Shown here piece after piece: positions 33,736-46,136 of a DNA stretch of 64,000 nucleotides (positions are counted from its first letter, which is position 1; every line of letters begins with the position of its first letter). The stretch is from Turritopsis dohrnii. Lineage: Eukaryota > Cnidaria > Hydrozoa > Anthoathecata > Oceaniidae. The translations under genes were made by a program, and so were the position numbers. The stretch lies in assembly GCA_027922465.2 (NCBI GenBank), contig BQMF02000044.1, forward strand, positions 248,001 through 312,000. The letters are read 5' to 3'. Under the pieces are notes generated by a model. It was not told where the DNA came from. It made no database searches and worked only from the letters and a program-made list of their open reading frames with translations.

Positions 33736-35540
33736 CTCCAGCCTCAGAAATGGGGTTGCTAGTGAAATGGAGGTCTTTCTTCTGTTTTTTAACTTATCAA
33801 AAGATCAATCGTTTTTATATTTGTTTTATTGAAATTTTGTAGTTTCTTGATAGTCTCTTGTGTCTTCAAACGATCAAATCGATTTTGAGATCAAAATCGC
33901 AAAAACGATTGTTATCCTTTTCCCTTAAATCGTTCCCTTAAATAATTAGAGCTAGAAGATTTCAGCTGACTATTGAGTTTCTTTGTCATCTGTGGTTTTT
34001 AAGATTATCTTTGGTCAGTACTTTTCAAGTTCAAGGAAGACCATGCATAAAAGTAACAAAAATGTCAATGACTTGCTGTCGTAATTGGCTGCAATTTTTA
34101 GTATTTTGATTTCACGAAAATAGTGCCGTTTGAAAGTTGAGCGGAAGTGATTAGGGCAGTGATGGATCTGATTGATTTTGTTCAAAATAAGCAAGCTAGA
34201 TCTGTTGTATTATCTAGATCGGACCAACACTTGTGTATCAGGAGCAGGCAGATCTCTGCCCAGCGAAGGGAATCAATTCATTGTCTGAAAACAAGAAATC
34301 AGTTAAAACTAACTTTCGTTTTCCCCCTTTTTTAGCAAGATGACCATTGAAATAATGGCACTTCATCGTCTTCGAACTCGTGCAAGTCATAAGACTAACA
34401 AAATTCTCTGGACTTGCATTAATAACCAACTGGATTTTTGTTTATTATAAGAAAGGATCTATAATGTATTAGTTTTTCAAGAGTGGTGTTGCAGCATAAG
34501 CAGTGACTGACTTAGAGAGAAAGTGATGTGTTAATTAGGTGAACTGTGTGTAAATTACAGAGTGTGAAGTGAAAGTTAGTCTCTCAGCTAGGAAGCATGG
34601 AGAGTCGTTATGTTGTGTTAAGTGCATGGAGTGTGGTGCAATATAAGTGTATAGTAGGGTGCATTGTCCCGTTCTTGTGTCCTTGTCAGTGGTGATTTTG
34701 TTTCAGTGTGACTTACAAGGTAGATGTGTCGTTTGTTAGTAAATTAGAAACTATAATGTCTTAGTCAATTAGAAATTATATTGTGTTAGTGAATTAGAAG
34801 CTAGAAATGTGCAATAAAATGAGAGAAGTTTTTCATAGTATGTACAAGGATGTGTAGAAAAAAGCGCGTGTATGAGTTTGCCAAGGCAGAATTGTAGGTC
34901 CTTCATCAGGAGCTGACACCTACATTTTGCACAATGTCAGTTCGTTTCTGATACTAACATACACAAAAACTTAACATAAGGATTTGCTTTAAGGATATGA
35001 TTTATCAAATTTACTCATAAATTGGATTCATTTTCAAATCATAATAAAATCACTGATAATTCCACTACTCAAAGCTCAACTATTCAGATTAATAAATTAC
35101 TTTTAAATATTACTCCCCAAAAGGTTTTTTGCTAAAAGAAAGTTTCTTATATCAAAGCCCACTTTAATATGGACTCTCTCTTTATTTACATCAAGATTAA
35201 CATCCAGTTAATTATTTTGATTTGTTTTCAAATATTTACACGGGATAAAAGTAAATTAGCTATATGTACAAATACACAAATCTGCTAGCAATCTGTTAGG
35301 GTTAAAATCCTGCTAAAAATAAGGGGAATTCGTTAAAAGATAAAAATTTAAAAAGTATTTAAAAACAATAGTGTATGAAACATGGTTGGATCAACAAAAC
35401 CTAAAGATTATACAGGTGACGACGAACTACTTGTAGCGATGTTACGATGCGAGCCCTATTGACTTCTTTTTAAAACAAATAAAAATAGATATATTAAAAG
35501 GAATTTAAAGAACATGATCGCAACCTCATTTTTTCCTTTA
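33736..35540. other. Spacer with dispersed repeat and start of the peptide-gene unit
   Basis: 33950-34310 is the second copy of the repeat at 17690-18030. The stretch 34440-34960 is unremarkable. From about 35030 (CACTGATAATTCCACTACTC) the sequence matches 51245 onward, marking the left part of the duplicated unit that carries genes C and E. Confidence 0.5.
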
Positions 35541-35559
35541 TATGAAGTCCGGAGCCATG

Positions 35560-35762
35560 ACGTTCTTTCCATGTGTGACCTTTTGCAAAACGGCTGTACA
35601 GTTGCTAAGCACTTGTAATATGATAGCAACTAAAGTATGTCGGACTTACGTGACAATAACAAACATAAATAAATAAAAAACAGATGAAAAATTTGCTCAT
35701 TGGCCTCATTTTCATGCAAACACGTTAAATATAAAGTCGCCGAACATTGTCTTTACAGGCAT
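35560..35762 (+). promoter_or_regulatory. Conserved 5' flank and core promoter of peptide gene C
   Basis: The shared block AGTTGCTAAGCACTTGTAA is followed by TGATAGCAACTAAAGTATG. TATAAA lies at 35730-35735, and GCATTGTC starts at 35759, 29 bases on. Confidence 0.6.
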
Positions 35763-35816
35763 TGTCATTTCTAACTTTTGTAAGTTACGCACGAAGAGCT
35801 TTTGGAAGTTATCATA

Positions 35817-37796
35817 ATGAATATCATCACACTACTCGCGATAGCCTGTTGTGTCGTGCTTGTGATTGGACAAGAAGAAGAAGAAGAAAAAAGATTTATC
35901 ATGAGCGTGCTAAAGGTGAGTGCACGATTTATCTGACTATAATTTTTGCCTTGGAACGGATCGGATCGGATGTTTGTCTTAGAGTATCGATGTGAAAGTT
36001 GTCACGAAAGTTTTGACGAATGTGATTGGCTATTTTTTCCAAGATCCGACCATTTTCGTTAAGTCGAATTTCCACTTGCATTATTTTTGCCTTGGAACGG
36101 ATCGGATCGGATCGGATCGGAGTTTATTCTTGGAGTATGTCGATTCATCGATGTAAAAGTTGTCATTAAAATTGGTTATTTTTTCCGAGATCCGACCATT
36201 TTCTTTAGGAAAGCTTGGAAAAAGTTAAAATCATGGAACAGAACGGACTTAAAATTTTCCAAGTCACGGGGTTAAAATAATGTCTTTTCCCGAATATTTT
36301 TCCGATCGGATCCGTTCCGAATATTATGCAAGTGGAAATTCGGCTTTACATAACTTTCGTAACAAATCATGCTGCAAAACTTCCTATCATCACACAAGGG
36401 ACCGAGAAAAAAAAATCGATTTATGGAATATTCGAATACAGAGGAAATACACGGGTCTTTTTATAACTAAATGCAACAAGTTTATAACAAGCAACACTAG
36501 TACGTTGTCTCAAAACATGAAGCAGCAAGTACTACCAGAATTTTAAATAAATAAGCAACATTAAAATTTTGAAATGATGCAACACTAGCGTAGCCGCAGT
36601 ACATTTCTTGAAATTGTTACTAGGAAGAAAGTCTGGAAATTCGATCCGACTCGTGGCGTCTGTTTCTTTATCATGAATTTCGTTTCGAATTCGTTCCCAA
36701 TCTACTTTTGAGTACGGTAGAGCGCGAAAGTTTTGAAGCATTTTTAAGGGAAATCAGTGGGGAAATGTAAACATGCCTGGTGTTAATTGTGCTGTTTTTC
36801 CAGAAAGTGTAAGGAATATACCTTTTTCATGTACCGACTAGAAATGACGAGTGTTGTTCGTAATGGAGGGAAAGAATTGTAAATATCATTATCAAAGATC
36901 GTGGTGTCGGTAAGGGCTTGAAAAATCAGATTGAAAAAAGAAGTTTGTATACTTGCGGACTGCATTATCTCGAGGAGCATTTAATTCGAAACGAGACTAA
37001 AACAATTAAAATGTGTCTTACCTACCATAAATCTACCTGTAAAATCCATCCCTATCTCATCATTTCTACAGAGATCGACTGTAAGTATACAGAAAAGGGA
37101 AGCATTTACCCGCCCCGTATCGCAAAAAGATTCAACTTAATACAAGTCCTTCTCTCAGTACAAAACAAGGATATATTCACTAAAGCTAGCTTCTGGGTGT
37201 GATCTGGCGAATTTTTGTTCCTCCGGATTTAAGTGGTCAACCACGTGGTATTCGTAAAAAGTAGTTATCATTTTTTTTCAATCTGATTGATCACTCAAAT
37301 TCGAGGAATGGTAAATTCCCTTATCTGATCAGGAACGGTACACAAAAATGCGATACGCTAATTCTGCATCTCATTTAACACTATCGATTTCGCTGCACAT
37401 CTTTTAATATCTATTATTATCAACATTAAGAGTTCCTAAGATCGGATGCTTTAAACTGATTGTATCAACAGCACATCGTAAAATAGTTGATAAAGTTTAC
37501 ATATAACGCTGTTTATCAACTATTCTTTACTTTAGGTCAGGTGTTATCGTCAGTTACGGCGATGTCAACAAGGAGGTGCAGCAACACCCAGACCATCGCG
37601 TGGCACCCAAACCTATAACCCGTCACATCACAGTGGAACCAACGCACCGTATGGTGGTACTGGAACCCACAGATCGTCCCGTGGTACTGGAACCCGCAGA
37701 TCGTCCCGTGGCACTGGAACCCGCAGTGGAACTCGTGTCTCAAGAACATCTCGTTGTTTATTACAATTCAAGTACTGCTTGGGTAAAAGGTCCTAA
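35817..37796 (+). CDS. Peptide gene C: secreted C-x6-C peptide with GKR end
   Basis: Exons 35817-35915 and 37536-37796 join in phase 0 (119 residues). The start MNIITLLAIACCVVLVIG is a signal peptide, followed by QEEEEE and KR. The segment between KR and the first cysteine is FIMSVLKVR. Exon 2 has CYRQLRRC, then PRPSRGTQTYNPS, repeated RSSRGTGTR units, and CLLQFKYC followed by LGKRS. Gly-Lys-Arg before the end is the usual signal for dibasic trimming and C-terminal amidation; this is inferred, not shown. The mature part is strongly basic and Ser/Thr/Gly rich. The intron contains a GGATCGGATC-rich repeat and a THAP-like relic. Overlapping frames through exon 2 that begin at 37576 or run on the minus strand are shadows. 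Confidence 0.87.
35940..36350. repeat. Repeats carrying CTTGGAACGGATCGGATCGG
   Basis: Two direct copies (35950-36080 and 36088-36200) share CTTGGAACGGATCGG, a CGATGT..AAAGTTGTCA segment and GATCCGACCATTTTC. An inverted end (CCGATCGGATCCGTTCC, about 36302) and AAGTGGAAATTCGG follow. It is probably a MITE with a duplicated left half, inserted in the intron of gene C. Confidence 0.65.
36774..37060 (+). pseudogene. THAP-like zinc-finger relic in gene C intron
   Basis: The start MPGVNCAVFPES is followed after a short gap by GVGKGLKNQIEKRSLYTCG, then LHYLEEHLIRNETKT, and in another frame LPTINLPVKSIP. This order (start Met-Pro-Gly-x-Asn-Cys, an Ile-Glu..Leu-Tyr-x-Cys..His motif, and a Leu-Pro-Thr-x-Asn-Leu-Pro end) is that of THAP-like DNA-binding domains in transposon proteins of invertebrates. 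Frameshifts and the missing central part show it is decayed. Confidence 0.55.
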
Positions 37797-39232
37797 GGTT
37801 TTCCACACATTTTGTTACACATAATATATAAACAAAGGTAACAACAGCACTATAAAATTACTCCATGTGTCATCTTTTAATTCACCCAGTTCTTTACCTG
37901 ACCTGTACGACCTGGACATGTGTTAATTAATAATATATTTCACAAATGTATAGCTGAGATGGTATAATGACCCATATTTGAAACTTATGCTTGAAGCAAC
38001 TTGTTAAGACCCTTTTTTATATACGAGTCTCAAATTACTGTAGACAAAACTTAAAAATATCTTGGATTCACTTCTATTATAAAGACAATTGTGAATTCGA
38101 TTGCAAATGATTACTCAAATATTGACCAGAAATGAAAAACTTTAAGTGAATGAGAGTGAACATAATCTTGGATATGGTGATTTACGAGAGAATCTTAGTT
38201 CGTCACTGGGCAAGTTGTGAATGAGGAGACATTCTTTATAGCAAGATTTCGTCTTTATCTGACATTTTCAGAATGTTGGTTCTCTTCTGTTCATATAATG
38301 TTTAAAACTATCGGAAAGGTATCCCTTCTACCGAGAAGACTTGATTAAGCGCCCCCTTACATAAACCATTCTCCTCGGGTAAGCGTTACCTTCATGGTCA
38401 AGAATGACCGCTTATTCGAATTTAAAAGAAAATGTCTTCTAGCCATTCGATATCTCAGAATTACGGAAATTCGGTAACTAAGGTCAGGTCTCTTATCTTT
38501 TCCATATGTGGGCAAGAGCTTTGGTTCGAGGTTATCAGCCCTACAGTGCTGAGATAAATTATTATTATTGTTATTAGGTATTGCTCTACGCGGTAGCCAC
38601 ACTCAGTTCCTTTTGCATCTGTTTTCCAGGAGGAGCCACGGCTTAGGTTGGAGACTCCAAAGTATTTGACACACATAAACGACACGAACTCAATCAAGGG
38701 CTTGTGCTCTCCTGGAAGGCCTTCTGCAACACCCGATGTATCATCTAACCCAATTTCCCTCACATTTATTTTACAAGATTTACTTATATATATTTCGCTC
38801 TATATAATGCCACGAAAACCTTCAAGCAGATTGGTTACAATTTATGCAATGTGTCACTTATTATGAGTCATATAAGCAATAACAACATCAACAATAACAT
38901 TACCTGTTGTCGCGCACTTGCTCCTTCTCGATGTTACGATCAAAGTCTCATTACGTCAGATGACCCACCATCACTTGCAAACAACAAAGATTGAAAGAAA
39001 TGGTCTGCTGCAATGTGTGCTTCAGTTTAAAATCATTTCTAAGTATAATAGCTCATGAAGTAACTTGAGACTTTACCAGAGTTTAAAATAAATAAAACTG
39101 CATTTGATTTACAGGATTACAAAGGTTATAGATCTGGAAAGCAGTTGGACGGCTAGGAAGGTGGAAGAGACGATAAATTGATCGAAATACTCCCTGAAAT
39201 TTGGTTGCGGGCTTTACGATAAGCTAATATTT
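37797..39232. other. 3' flank of gene C and spacer
   Basis: Conserved unit sequence runs to about 38540: CCCAGTTCTTTACCTGACC, ACTTAAAAATATCTTGG, GGGCAAGTTGTGA, then TAAGGTCAGGTCTCTTATC. Parallel blocks lie at 50280-50480 and 51165-51205. A minus-strand frame here (38763-38461) has no recognisable features. No gene is seen. Confidence 0.55.
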
Positions 39233-39585
39233 AGCCTGGTTCAGACCTGGTGATTACGACGATTAAAAAAACCAATTGTAATCCTCGCCAATCGCCAGGT
39301 GTGAATACACTCAAATATTTCAAAATACTACTTTCAAAACTCACAGCTAACAAGGTAGAAGAAGAATGAACATCAGAGCAAGGGTAGTTTGGATTCGTGA
39401 AATGATCTGAAATTCCTTTCCTCTCTTACATTTGAGTTTCTTGTAAAATTTGAAACACGTGCCATAACTATCTTGAAACAATGGAACTGACGTAGAATTC
39501 AATAGATTTTTCAGACGATTACGACGATAAAATATCAAAATTTTTTGATATTCCATCGTTCTAATCGCCAGGTCTGAACCAGGCT
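39233..39585. mobile_element. MITE with AGCCTGGTTCAGACCTGG ends
   Basis: AGCCTGGTTCAGACCTGG at the left is inverted at the right (CCAGGTCTGAACCAGGCT). Both ends contain GATTACGACGAT. It is about 353 bases long with no ORF. Confidence 0.8.
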
Positions 39586-40333
39586 TTTCGTTTAATTAGG
39601 CTGAATTTTCCAAAAATTGTTTTTCAGCTTTCAACATAAGATAGTCAAAACTGATCTTATTAGTCAGCGGCTTTAGCAAGCTGACTATTAAAATCGCCGT
39701 TTTTTGTCTTTTGCGACACTTTGAACCGTCTCCCTAATATATTGTTATCCCCATTATTATGAGTTTGCGTTTAACACGGAAACAGCTCTTTACTTCCAAA
39801 TGATATAGCGAAATCTCAATAAGAACAAGCGTATAGGTTAGACACGTGTAAGCAATTTTATTTCGTTGGTTTGCATGTGCATGGTTAGCTGGCTCGAGCA
39901 GTCCGAATAAAGAAAAGCAGTAAAAAAAGGTGAGATTCGTTTATTTTTTGCTTATTTTCAAGCTTATCCAACACACAGTTCTGGCGTGTTTGTGTTTATT
40001 TTCCGTTTATTATTATTTGTTATTTCCATAAAAGTTTAACTCACCAGCTTCCCACTTCCAGTACGTATTGAAAATCTTTGCACACAGTTTCCATACTTAT
40101 TTTTCCACAATCCGACGTATATTATCCAGTATATACAACTCGCTTGTATATTTTGATAAATAACACTCCAGTTGTTCTGTGACTAAGCATGCCTACTTAC
40201 AATATAGTTAAATCAGTGTTGGGTAGCTTTAACCAAAGTAATCCAAAGTTTTGCAATACCGCGGTGGAGGTACCCAGTGTGCCTGTAATGCTTTATTTTC
40301 AGTATTCTGGTCTAAAGTAAGATCTATTTCATT
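39586..40333. other. Spacer, nothing recognised
   Basis: AT-rich sequence without coding signal or named repeat. Confidence 0.4.
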
Positions 40334-41010
40334 TTGGACAAGGTGACGAAATGTACAAACCGCTGGAATACTCATGATTATCTGTCTGCGGATGATTTTC
40401 CATCAAGTGTTAATACTTCTGGATACAGTGCTCCAGTAAATCTTGTAGAACTTTATACATGTGAAGCTTCCTTAATACCAGATAATCCTTTCCTAAGAAT
40501 TCCATTTTCAGACAAAAATTCCTGCTACACCTGTCTTATGTTTATTTGTAGTTACACAATTGCAATCTTCTAATTTGCATATAATGAAATTTGTTACCTC
40601 TTTGACTCTCATAGCAGAGATGAAAGAGGGTTATCTGTCATAGATGGGAAATCAGTTCACTTAAAATTTGCAAATATTAAGGAACTTGAATCTTATGTAC
40701 AAGTTATTTACTTAGAATTTCAAAATAGGAAAACGACTTATTTTCAATTACAATTCGTAGACATAACAATTCCCGATTATTTAAAAAGTACTCTTTCTTT
40801 ACTCATTCAGGAGGAGAAATTCAGCAGCTAAGAGACAAGAAAGGTATCGCAAAGAGAAAAACCACTTAAAGCAGAAATATCAAGATGATAAACATAAAAA
40901 AACAAGTAAATATCGAAATAGCAAAGAAGAAACTAAGAGACAATACCTAAAAGATAAACGGAAAATGAAGTATCAAATATTCAAATATTCCTTCCTCACA
41001 AGATCCTAAT
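40334..41010 (+). pseudogene. Unrecognised coding relics, probably transposon-derived
   Basis: Frames in succession read SADDFPSSVNTSGYSAPVNL (about 40390), RGLSVIDGKSVHLKFANIKE then LESYVQVIYLEFQNR (about 40630-40730), and after a plausible acceptor (CATTCAG, 40811) a Lys/Arg/Gln-rich stretch AAKRQERYRKEKNHLKQKYQ. Basic stretches of the last kind occur in several transposon proteins. I cannot assign a family. Confidence 0.35.
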
Positions 41011-41479
41011 GTTTCTTCTCAAAATGACGATAAAGGTGGAGACAGACAGGGAATAATTTTAACGTGAACAAATCTGAAGATGAAGACAATCAAGGTAAAG
41101 TGGAGATTATTAGTCTTTTGCCAATTATTGTGTGTACATTGATAACCATAAGAAAAATATGCATCATTAAATAACTACAATGGTATAACTACCATCAATG
41201 TCATACTCAGATAAAAATGTTGTCCTTACTAATCAGGGTAGAATTGAATTTAATACCACAAAACAACTTATTTTGAACTAATTAAGAAATGAAGATGTTC
41301 ATGGTCAAATGATAAGGTTTCTCTTATAAATTTTGCTGAGTAATACTTTCCCTTAAACAACTTAATATCAACAACCACACCAATGTGTAAGGCAATTTTA
41401 GCATAAAAAACATATGATCTTTATTGTTGCAGAAGCTTGACATCCTTTATACCATAAAATCACGACAAAACAATGTAAT

Positions 41480-42950
41480 TCACTCTTGCTTTTTGTGACT
41501 CAGATAAAATTATTTTACAACATTATACAATCAAATTTGTATACAGATTTACAAAAGAAGAAAAGAATACTTTGAGTTAAGCAAGTAACTATAACCATAA
41601 GAAAGATATTGGCAAAGAACTCAATACCAGTTGGTAGAGTTAAGTAACTACTCATTCAAAATTTAAAAACATAAAAATACATGACCTTAACTTTCATGCA
41701 TATCGCAATCATCAGATGTATAAAATATAGATGTATGTATAAAATATAGATGTATAAATTCTTAATTCACGTTCACATAAAAATGTCGCTAAAAGAATAG
41801 ATGTATAAAATTTTATACATCTGATGATTGCGATATGCATGAAACTTAAAGTCATGTATTTTTATGTTTTTAAATTTTAATGAATAAGCAAATAACTACC
41901 AAAAGCAATAAAATGCACTTCAAATTAGCACTTCAAATTTGGACAGAAGAGTTATTTTCGAAAAAGAGATAGGCTTAAAGTGACAATTTATAAAATTGAT
42001 TACAAGTATTCAGAATAAACATCTCTGTTTAAAAAAATATGTGCACACCCATTATTTATTATTTGATAAAAATGACTATTGTAAATCCCAAATGAAAAAA
42101 AACAACAGTATTCGGTACTGAAAATAGACTACACATCTATAACCAAATCATTAAAGAGCTGAAAGTAGACGTGTTCTGGCTCGATTTGATTAACAGATTG
42201 TTTGTTGGATTGTGCTTTGATTTATATATTATATACTTTTGTCGTTTGTGTAAGGAAAATTGACAGTTCAATTTTCTTAAAATACGATATATATATACTA
42301 TATATATTACAGTATCAAAACAGTATAGGTGATCATGGAATTAATCCATAGTAAATTATGTTTCTGTTGTCAGATTAAATGACTATCATCAGGGAAGCAC
42401 ATTTTTTCGACCAGATTCTTTCAATTGTGTCTCAATCTTGTCTTTAATGTTATTATACGTAATTGGTTTTCTGACGTTCTTATTGCATATACGACATCAC
42501 ATTTTTACTTGCATTTTTACTAATGTACTTTTTGAATTAACACTGGCTGAACCGGTTGTTCTCCAAATAAAAAAGGTTTCCTTTTATATAGCGCTGTAGT
42601 ACATCATGTGCTTTATATTATATTACATTATATCAGGACGTACAATAAAAATAAATCTTCAGCCTGTATTGATAATGAATTTTCGCCTTTGCACTGAAAT
42701 CATAGCTTGGTTTGCTGTTCCAAGCATTTAATTACCAATCATCATCATCAATCATAGCATTTTTGTCATCAAACAAAAACAAAACAATATTTTTCTGTCT
42801 TTTACACGCTTCTTCAAAAGTTTTTACGAAACCTTTTAAGACAATACTGAACTAAAACGATTCATTTCCATCACTTCACGTTGAATTCTCTTGAATCATT
42901 TTAAAAGCTAGTGGGAAAATCAAAAATCTTCGACAGCCCATCTGAACTGA
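41480..42950. repeat. Duplicated unit block, paralogous to 52060-54220
   Basis: Segments such as ACAATCAAATTTGTATACAG, TCCATAGTAAATTATGTTTC and ATAATTGG..TTTCTGA occur in the same order at 52100, 53250 and 54090. The block lies between genes C and D here but inside the intron of gene E there. That implies this interval once held the exon 1-exon 2 interior of a peptide unit, or that unit boundaries were rearranged. No peptide exon remains. Confidence 0.6.
41661..41880. repeat. Foldback repeat with about 60-bp arms
   Basis: TAAAAACATAAAAATACATG at the left is inverted at the right end. Inside are TTTCATGCATATCGCAATCA and ATCAGATGTATAAAA, and their complements. The arms are separated by about 95 bases with repeated TATAGATGTAT. 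This block is absent from the paralogous segment near 52160, so it is an insertion. Confidence 0.75.
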
Positions 42951-43049
42951 CTGAAAAAACATGGCGTCTACTTGACTGTAGACCAGCCTGTATTCTTATC
43001 TACTTTTGCGACTAGGTGAAAATTACATTCTGAACAGCGGCTATAAAAG

Positions 43050-44009
43050 TGAACGGAGAAGAAGAAGAAGGAGGAGGAGGAGGAGAAGAAGGAAAATGCC
43101 GGTTTTAACATATATTTCGCCCTATGGGGAAATATATAACAAGATGCATCTGCAATCTACAGATGAAACATTCAGGAGTGTTTCCTATCGCGAAGATCTT
43201 CATGAGCTTCTTGAATCTAAAACTTAATTATCACGAAAAGAGTAAGGAAGACATAGAAGTTAATAAGGATACTAACATGGGAGAAATTGAAGAAGCTGAT
43301 TTTCAGTTTGTGGAACCAAGTGAGCCAATATACACAGTAAAGAATATATTGGATACAAAGAAAAGGTGAAAAGGTAACCTTTTACGCATATCTTGCGGCA
43401 GAACATCGACCAATCATTCCTACTCGACTTAAAAAATCAGGCTCGGTTGTGAATAAATAGGAAATTGCCGCTAATGATAATTCGGGTATGGTAAAGATTA
43501 CTTTATGGGGAAGTCGAATTGAAGATGTTCCTCTAGATAGAGTTTACAAGGTTAAAAACGCTGTTGTTAATGAATTTAATGGCACTAACTATATTCTTAC
43601 GTACAAACTGTGATATCCAGCCATCCCAAGTAACTTTGACAGATTTGGTTGTTCATCGGTTTAAGTTTCCACCTAGTGCTATCACTTTCCTTGAAATCAA
43701 ACTTTCATGCCCAAGATGCTACAAGCATGCTTCAAAGGATTGTTCCAAATTATTTAAATGCCCTAACTGTAATATGCTGTAGTTCTTGTCAGTAAACTAG
43801 AGGAGCAATACCATCTAAAAATGATGTTTGTCGTCAATTCACAGAACAGATTTATCTCGATGAAAAGCAAAAACGTCCAGGACTATTTCTGGTTCAAGGG
43901 AGTGGTGATTCCTGAAACGATTGATGGTATTCACGAGTTTATTTTAACTGATGAAAGAACTGTTACAGTTATCGATAATCGGAACAGCATAATCAATTTT
44001 GAAGATTGA
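43050..44009 (+). pseudogene. OB-fold ssDNA-binding (RPA-like) transposon gene, decayed
   Basis: After a GAAGAAGAAGGAGG microsatellite, an ATG at 43096 begins MPVLTYISPYGEIYNKM and continues SVSYREDLHELLES. Further on, in other frames, are FVEPSEPIYTVKNIL, then NDNSGMVKITLWGSRIEDVP and LDRVYKVKNAVVNEFNGTNY (about 43470-43595), the strand pattern of an OB fold. A zinc ribbon CPRCYKHASKDC..FKCPNC follows at about 43710-43770, then weak matches to 44009. This architecture is found in RPA-like proteins encoded by animal transposons, Helitrons among them. Multiple stops and frameshifts make it non-functional. Confidence 0.55.
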
Positions 44010-44507
44010 CTGAGACTTGATCAGAATTTTTTTTCATTAATTCATTTACGCTTGTTATGTTATGCATCTGATCATGATTGATAATGTTCTCATGCTTTTT
44101 CGGTTAGACCACTTTTGTTTACTTTCGTTTTCGACTTCAAAGCCAGAACATATTTAGGTAGTCAGTGGAGTCTTGATTCGTAATATCGAAAAAGAGAAAT
44201 TTTATTCGTTGTTTTGTTAATATACTTAAAAGGTGCTGTATATTCTATTTGATTATGAAAATTCAAAACATGTTCAGTTTCATGCTTCAACTTTATAAAT
44301 GTCAAAATACAATCAATAGGATATGTGAATATAACCAAACCTTTCAGCCAACTGATATTTTCCACACGATTAATGTTAAGAAGTTTTAAAAGGCGAGAAG
44401 GTGAAAATAAGTGTTTTACATAATTAGTGCTTCAGGAAATATTTATTTGTTAGCTCTATTGCTGCTATTCTTAGTGTGAATGACAATAGGAAGGAGGCGT
44501 TACTTAA
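44010..44507. other. Spacer, nothing recognised
   Basis: AT-rich sequence. The minus-strand frame 44365-44162 has no recognisable feature. Confidence 0.4.
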
Positions 44508-44946
44508 TACCGTAAATGACCGATTAAGCGCCCAGGACTCAATTAAGCGCCCCTTCCGATTAAGCGCCATGGTTTAGACGAAAAATTTGTAATAAGCGCC
44601 CAGGTTTCGATTAAGCGCCCAGGTTCAAAACTGAAACTGGGCGCTTATTCGGGAAAAACATTTAGTTGAACATATATTTCACCACAAAGAAGGAAACTCG
44701 ATAACGCAGGAATGAATTATTTTCATCTCAAAGTGAGAGTATTTACCGAGCTTTTGTTGAAGTTGCGCGGGTAGGACACAAGCAGTTCTTTTGTCAGTGT
44801 TCAGGGAAAAGATAAACTGTATTGGTGGTTTTAGTGATTTTTTATTAACCGCCCAGGACTCAATTAAGCGCCCCGTCCGTATAAGCGCCCACTGTAAAAG
44901 TTCAAAAAAATTATAAGCGCCCAGGCTTAATTGGTCATTTACGGTA
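44508..44946. mobile_element. MITE with ACCGTAAATGACC ends and TTAAGCGCCC repeats
   Basis: TACCGTAAATGACC at the left is mirrored by GGTCATTTACGGTA at the right, with TA at both junctions. The interior repeats GATTAAGCGCCCAGG in both orientations at least eight times. A related word is seen near 38345 and 50465 (ACTTGATTAAG..CCCCC). It is a non-autonomous inverted-repeat element. Confidence 0.85.
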
Positions 44947-45900
44947 ATTAGCTTTCAGAGTTAACAGAAAGTTTTAACAATTTCAGGAATGGTTTTTTGT
45001 TCACTGGACACACTCGATTAACATTTCCCCTCATTACACTTCCAAACTTACAGCGATTGCAAACATTTTGAGTTTTCATTCTCGATAATTTTTCTTCACT
45101 CATAAGGACTGGTCTAGTGAGATAGAGAAAAGCGAATTTGATGCTTTAGAGTTTCCCATCTGTGTTTCAGTTAAACCGGCCCACAATAGAAATTCTCCGC
45201 AAACGATCTGGCTTTCCATTTTTCTCTGAGTCCGCTGACTTACAGCCATTTATGGCTGTATTGTTTTCTGCTTCATATATTCCACCGACTCTTCTTCAGT
45301 ATTAAAGCCATGAAACGTTTGGCGACAGGACTAGAAAGAAGGCCGACATGACGTTGCTTTTTACGACGAATAAATAAACCGAAGAATAAGCCTTTTTAAC
45401 ACAAAGTCGGTTCAAACATCGCATCATGGCCTGGTAATCAATGTTTGCGCCTCGTTTCCATGCATCCTACTGCTTTAATGACTTCATACTTTTATGACTT
45501 CGTAATGTTTGAGTTTTATTCTACAGTGGAATAACGTAATCGACTTGAGCAACTGTAGAGGAAAGAAAATGCTCTCATATGGTCACCAGTTTTATTGTAG
45601 TATCATTCACTTTTCGGATTCTTGTAAATCGGAGGGGTTGTTTATACAGAGAGGTTTGGATGAAAAATGCTCAAGCATGCAATGCATGCGCAGCAAAAAC
45701 TGACTCGTTTAACCAGCTTGTTTGTGAAAACAATGAATCACCTCGTTTGTTCATGCGGACCTCGTTATTACATCATAACCAACTGTTTGCAATTTTTTCG
45801 ATGTTACAATTTGAACGCTTTTGGCTTCGTGTAAATAGAAATTGATTTAAAATGGATAAAAATAGAATTTTAAAAGTCATGATTGGAAGGTCATCTTTTG
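44947..45900. other. Spacer before gene D
   Basis: Small frames at 45509-45845 (+) share no features with known families. From about 45830 the conserved 5' flank of the peptide unit begins (GTAAATAGAAATTGATTTAAA). Confidence 0.4.
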
Positions 45901-45909
45901 CTATATGAA

Positions 45910-46095
45910 ATCCGGAGACATTATAGGCTCTTTCCTAAAATGACCTTTCGCAAAACGGTTATGCGGTTGCTAAGCACTTGTAACACGATAAGATATGAAG
46001 TATTTCAGACTTATCTGACAACAACAACTAAATTAGTAAATATCGTATTAAATAAAAAATAGCCAGGTATTTTTTTCAGGCGTTGTCTTCTCAAG
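45910..46095 (+). promoter_or_regulatory. Conserved 5' flank and core promoter of peptide gene D
   Basis: It contains GGTTGCTAAGCACTTGTAAC. A weakened TATA-like AATAAA lies at 46051, and GCGTTGTCTTCTCAAGG starts at 46080, 29 bases on. Confidence 0.55.
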
Positions 46096-46136
46096 GCACT
46101 GCAAGTTACACAGGAGGATTTTTGAAATTTAGCATA

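Noticed and set aside
37576..37824. ORFs starting at 37576 (+) and 48323 (+) reading VALEPTDRP-type repeats
   Set aside because: They are out-of-frame readings of exon 2 of peptide genes C and D. The frame with C-x6-C is the one joined in phase to exon 1.
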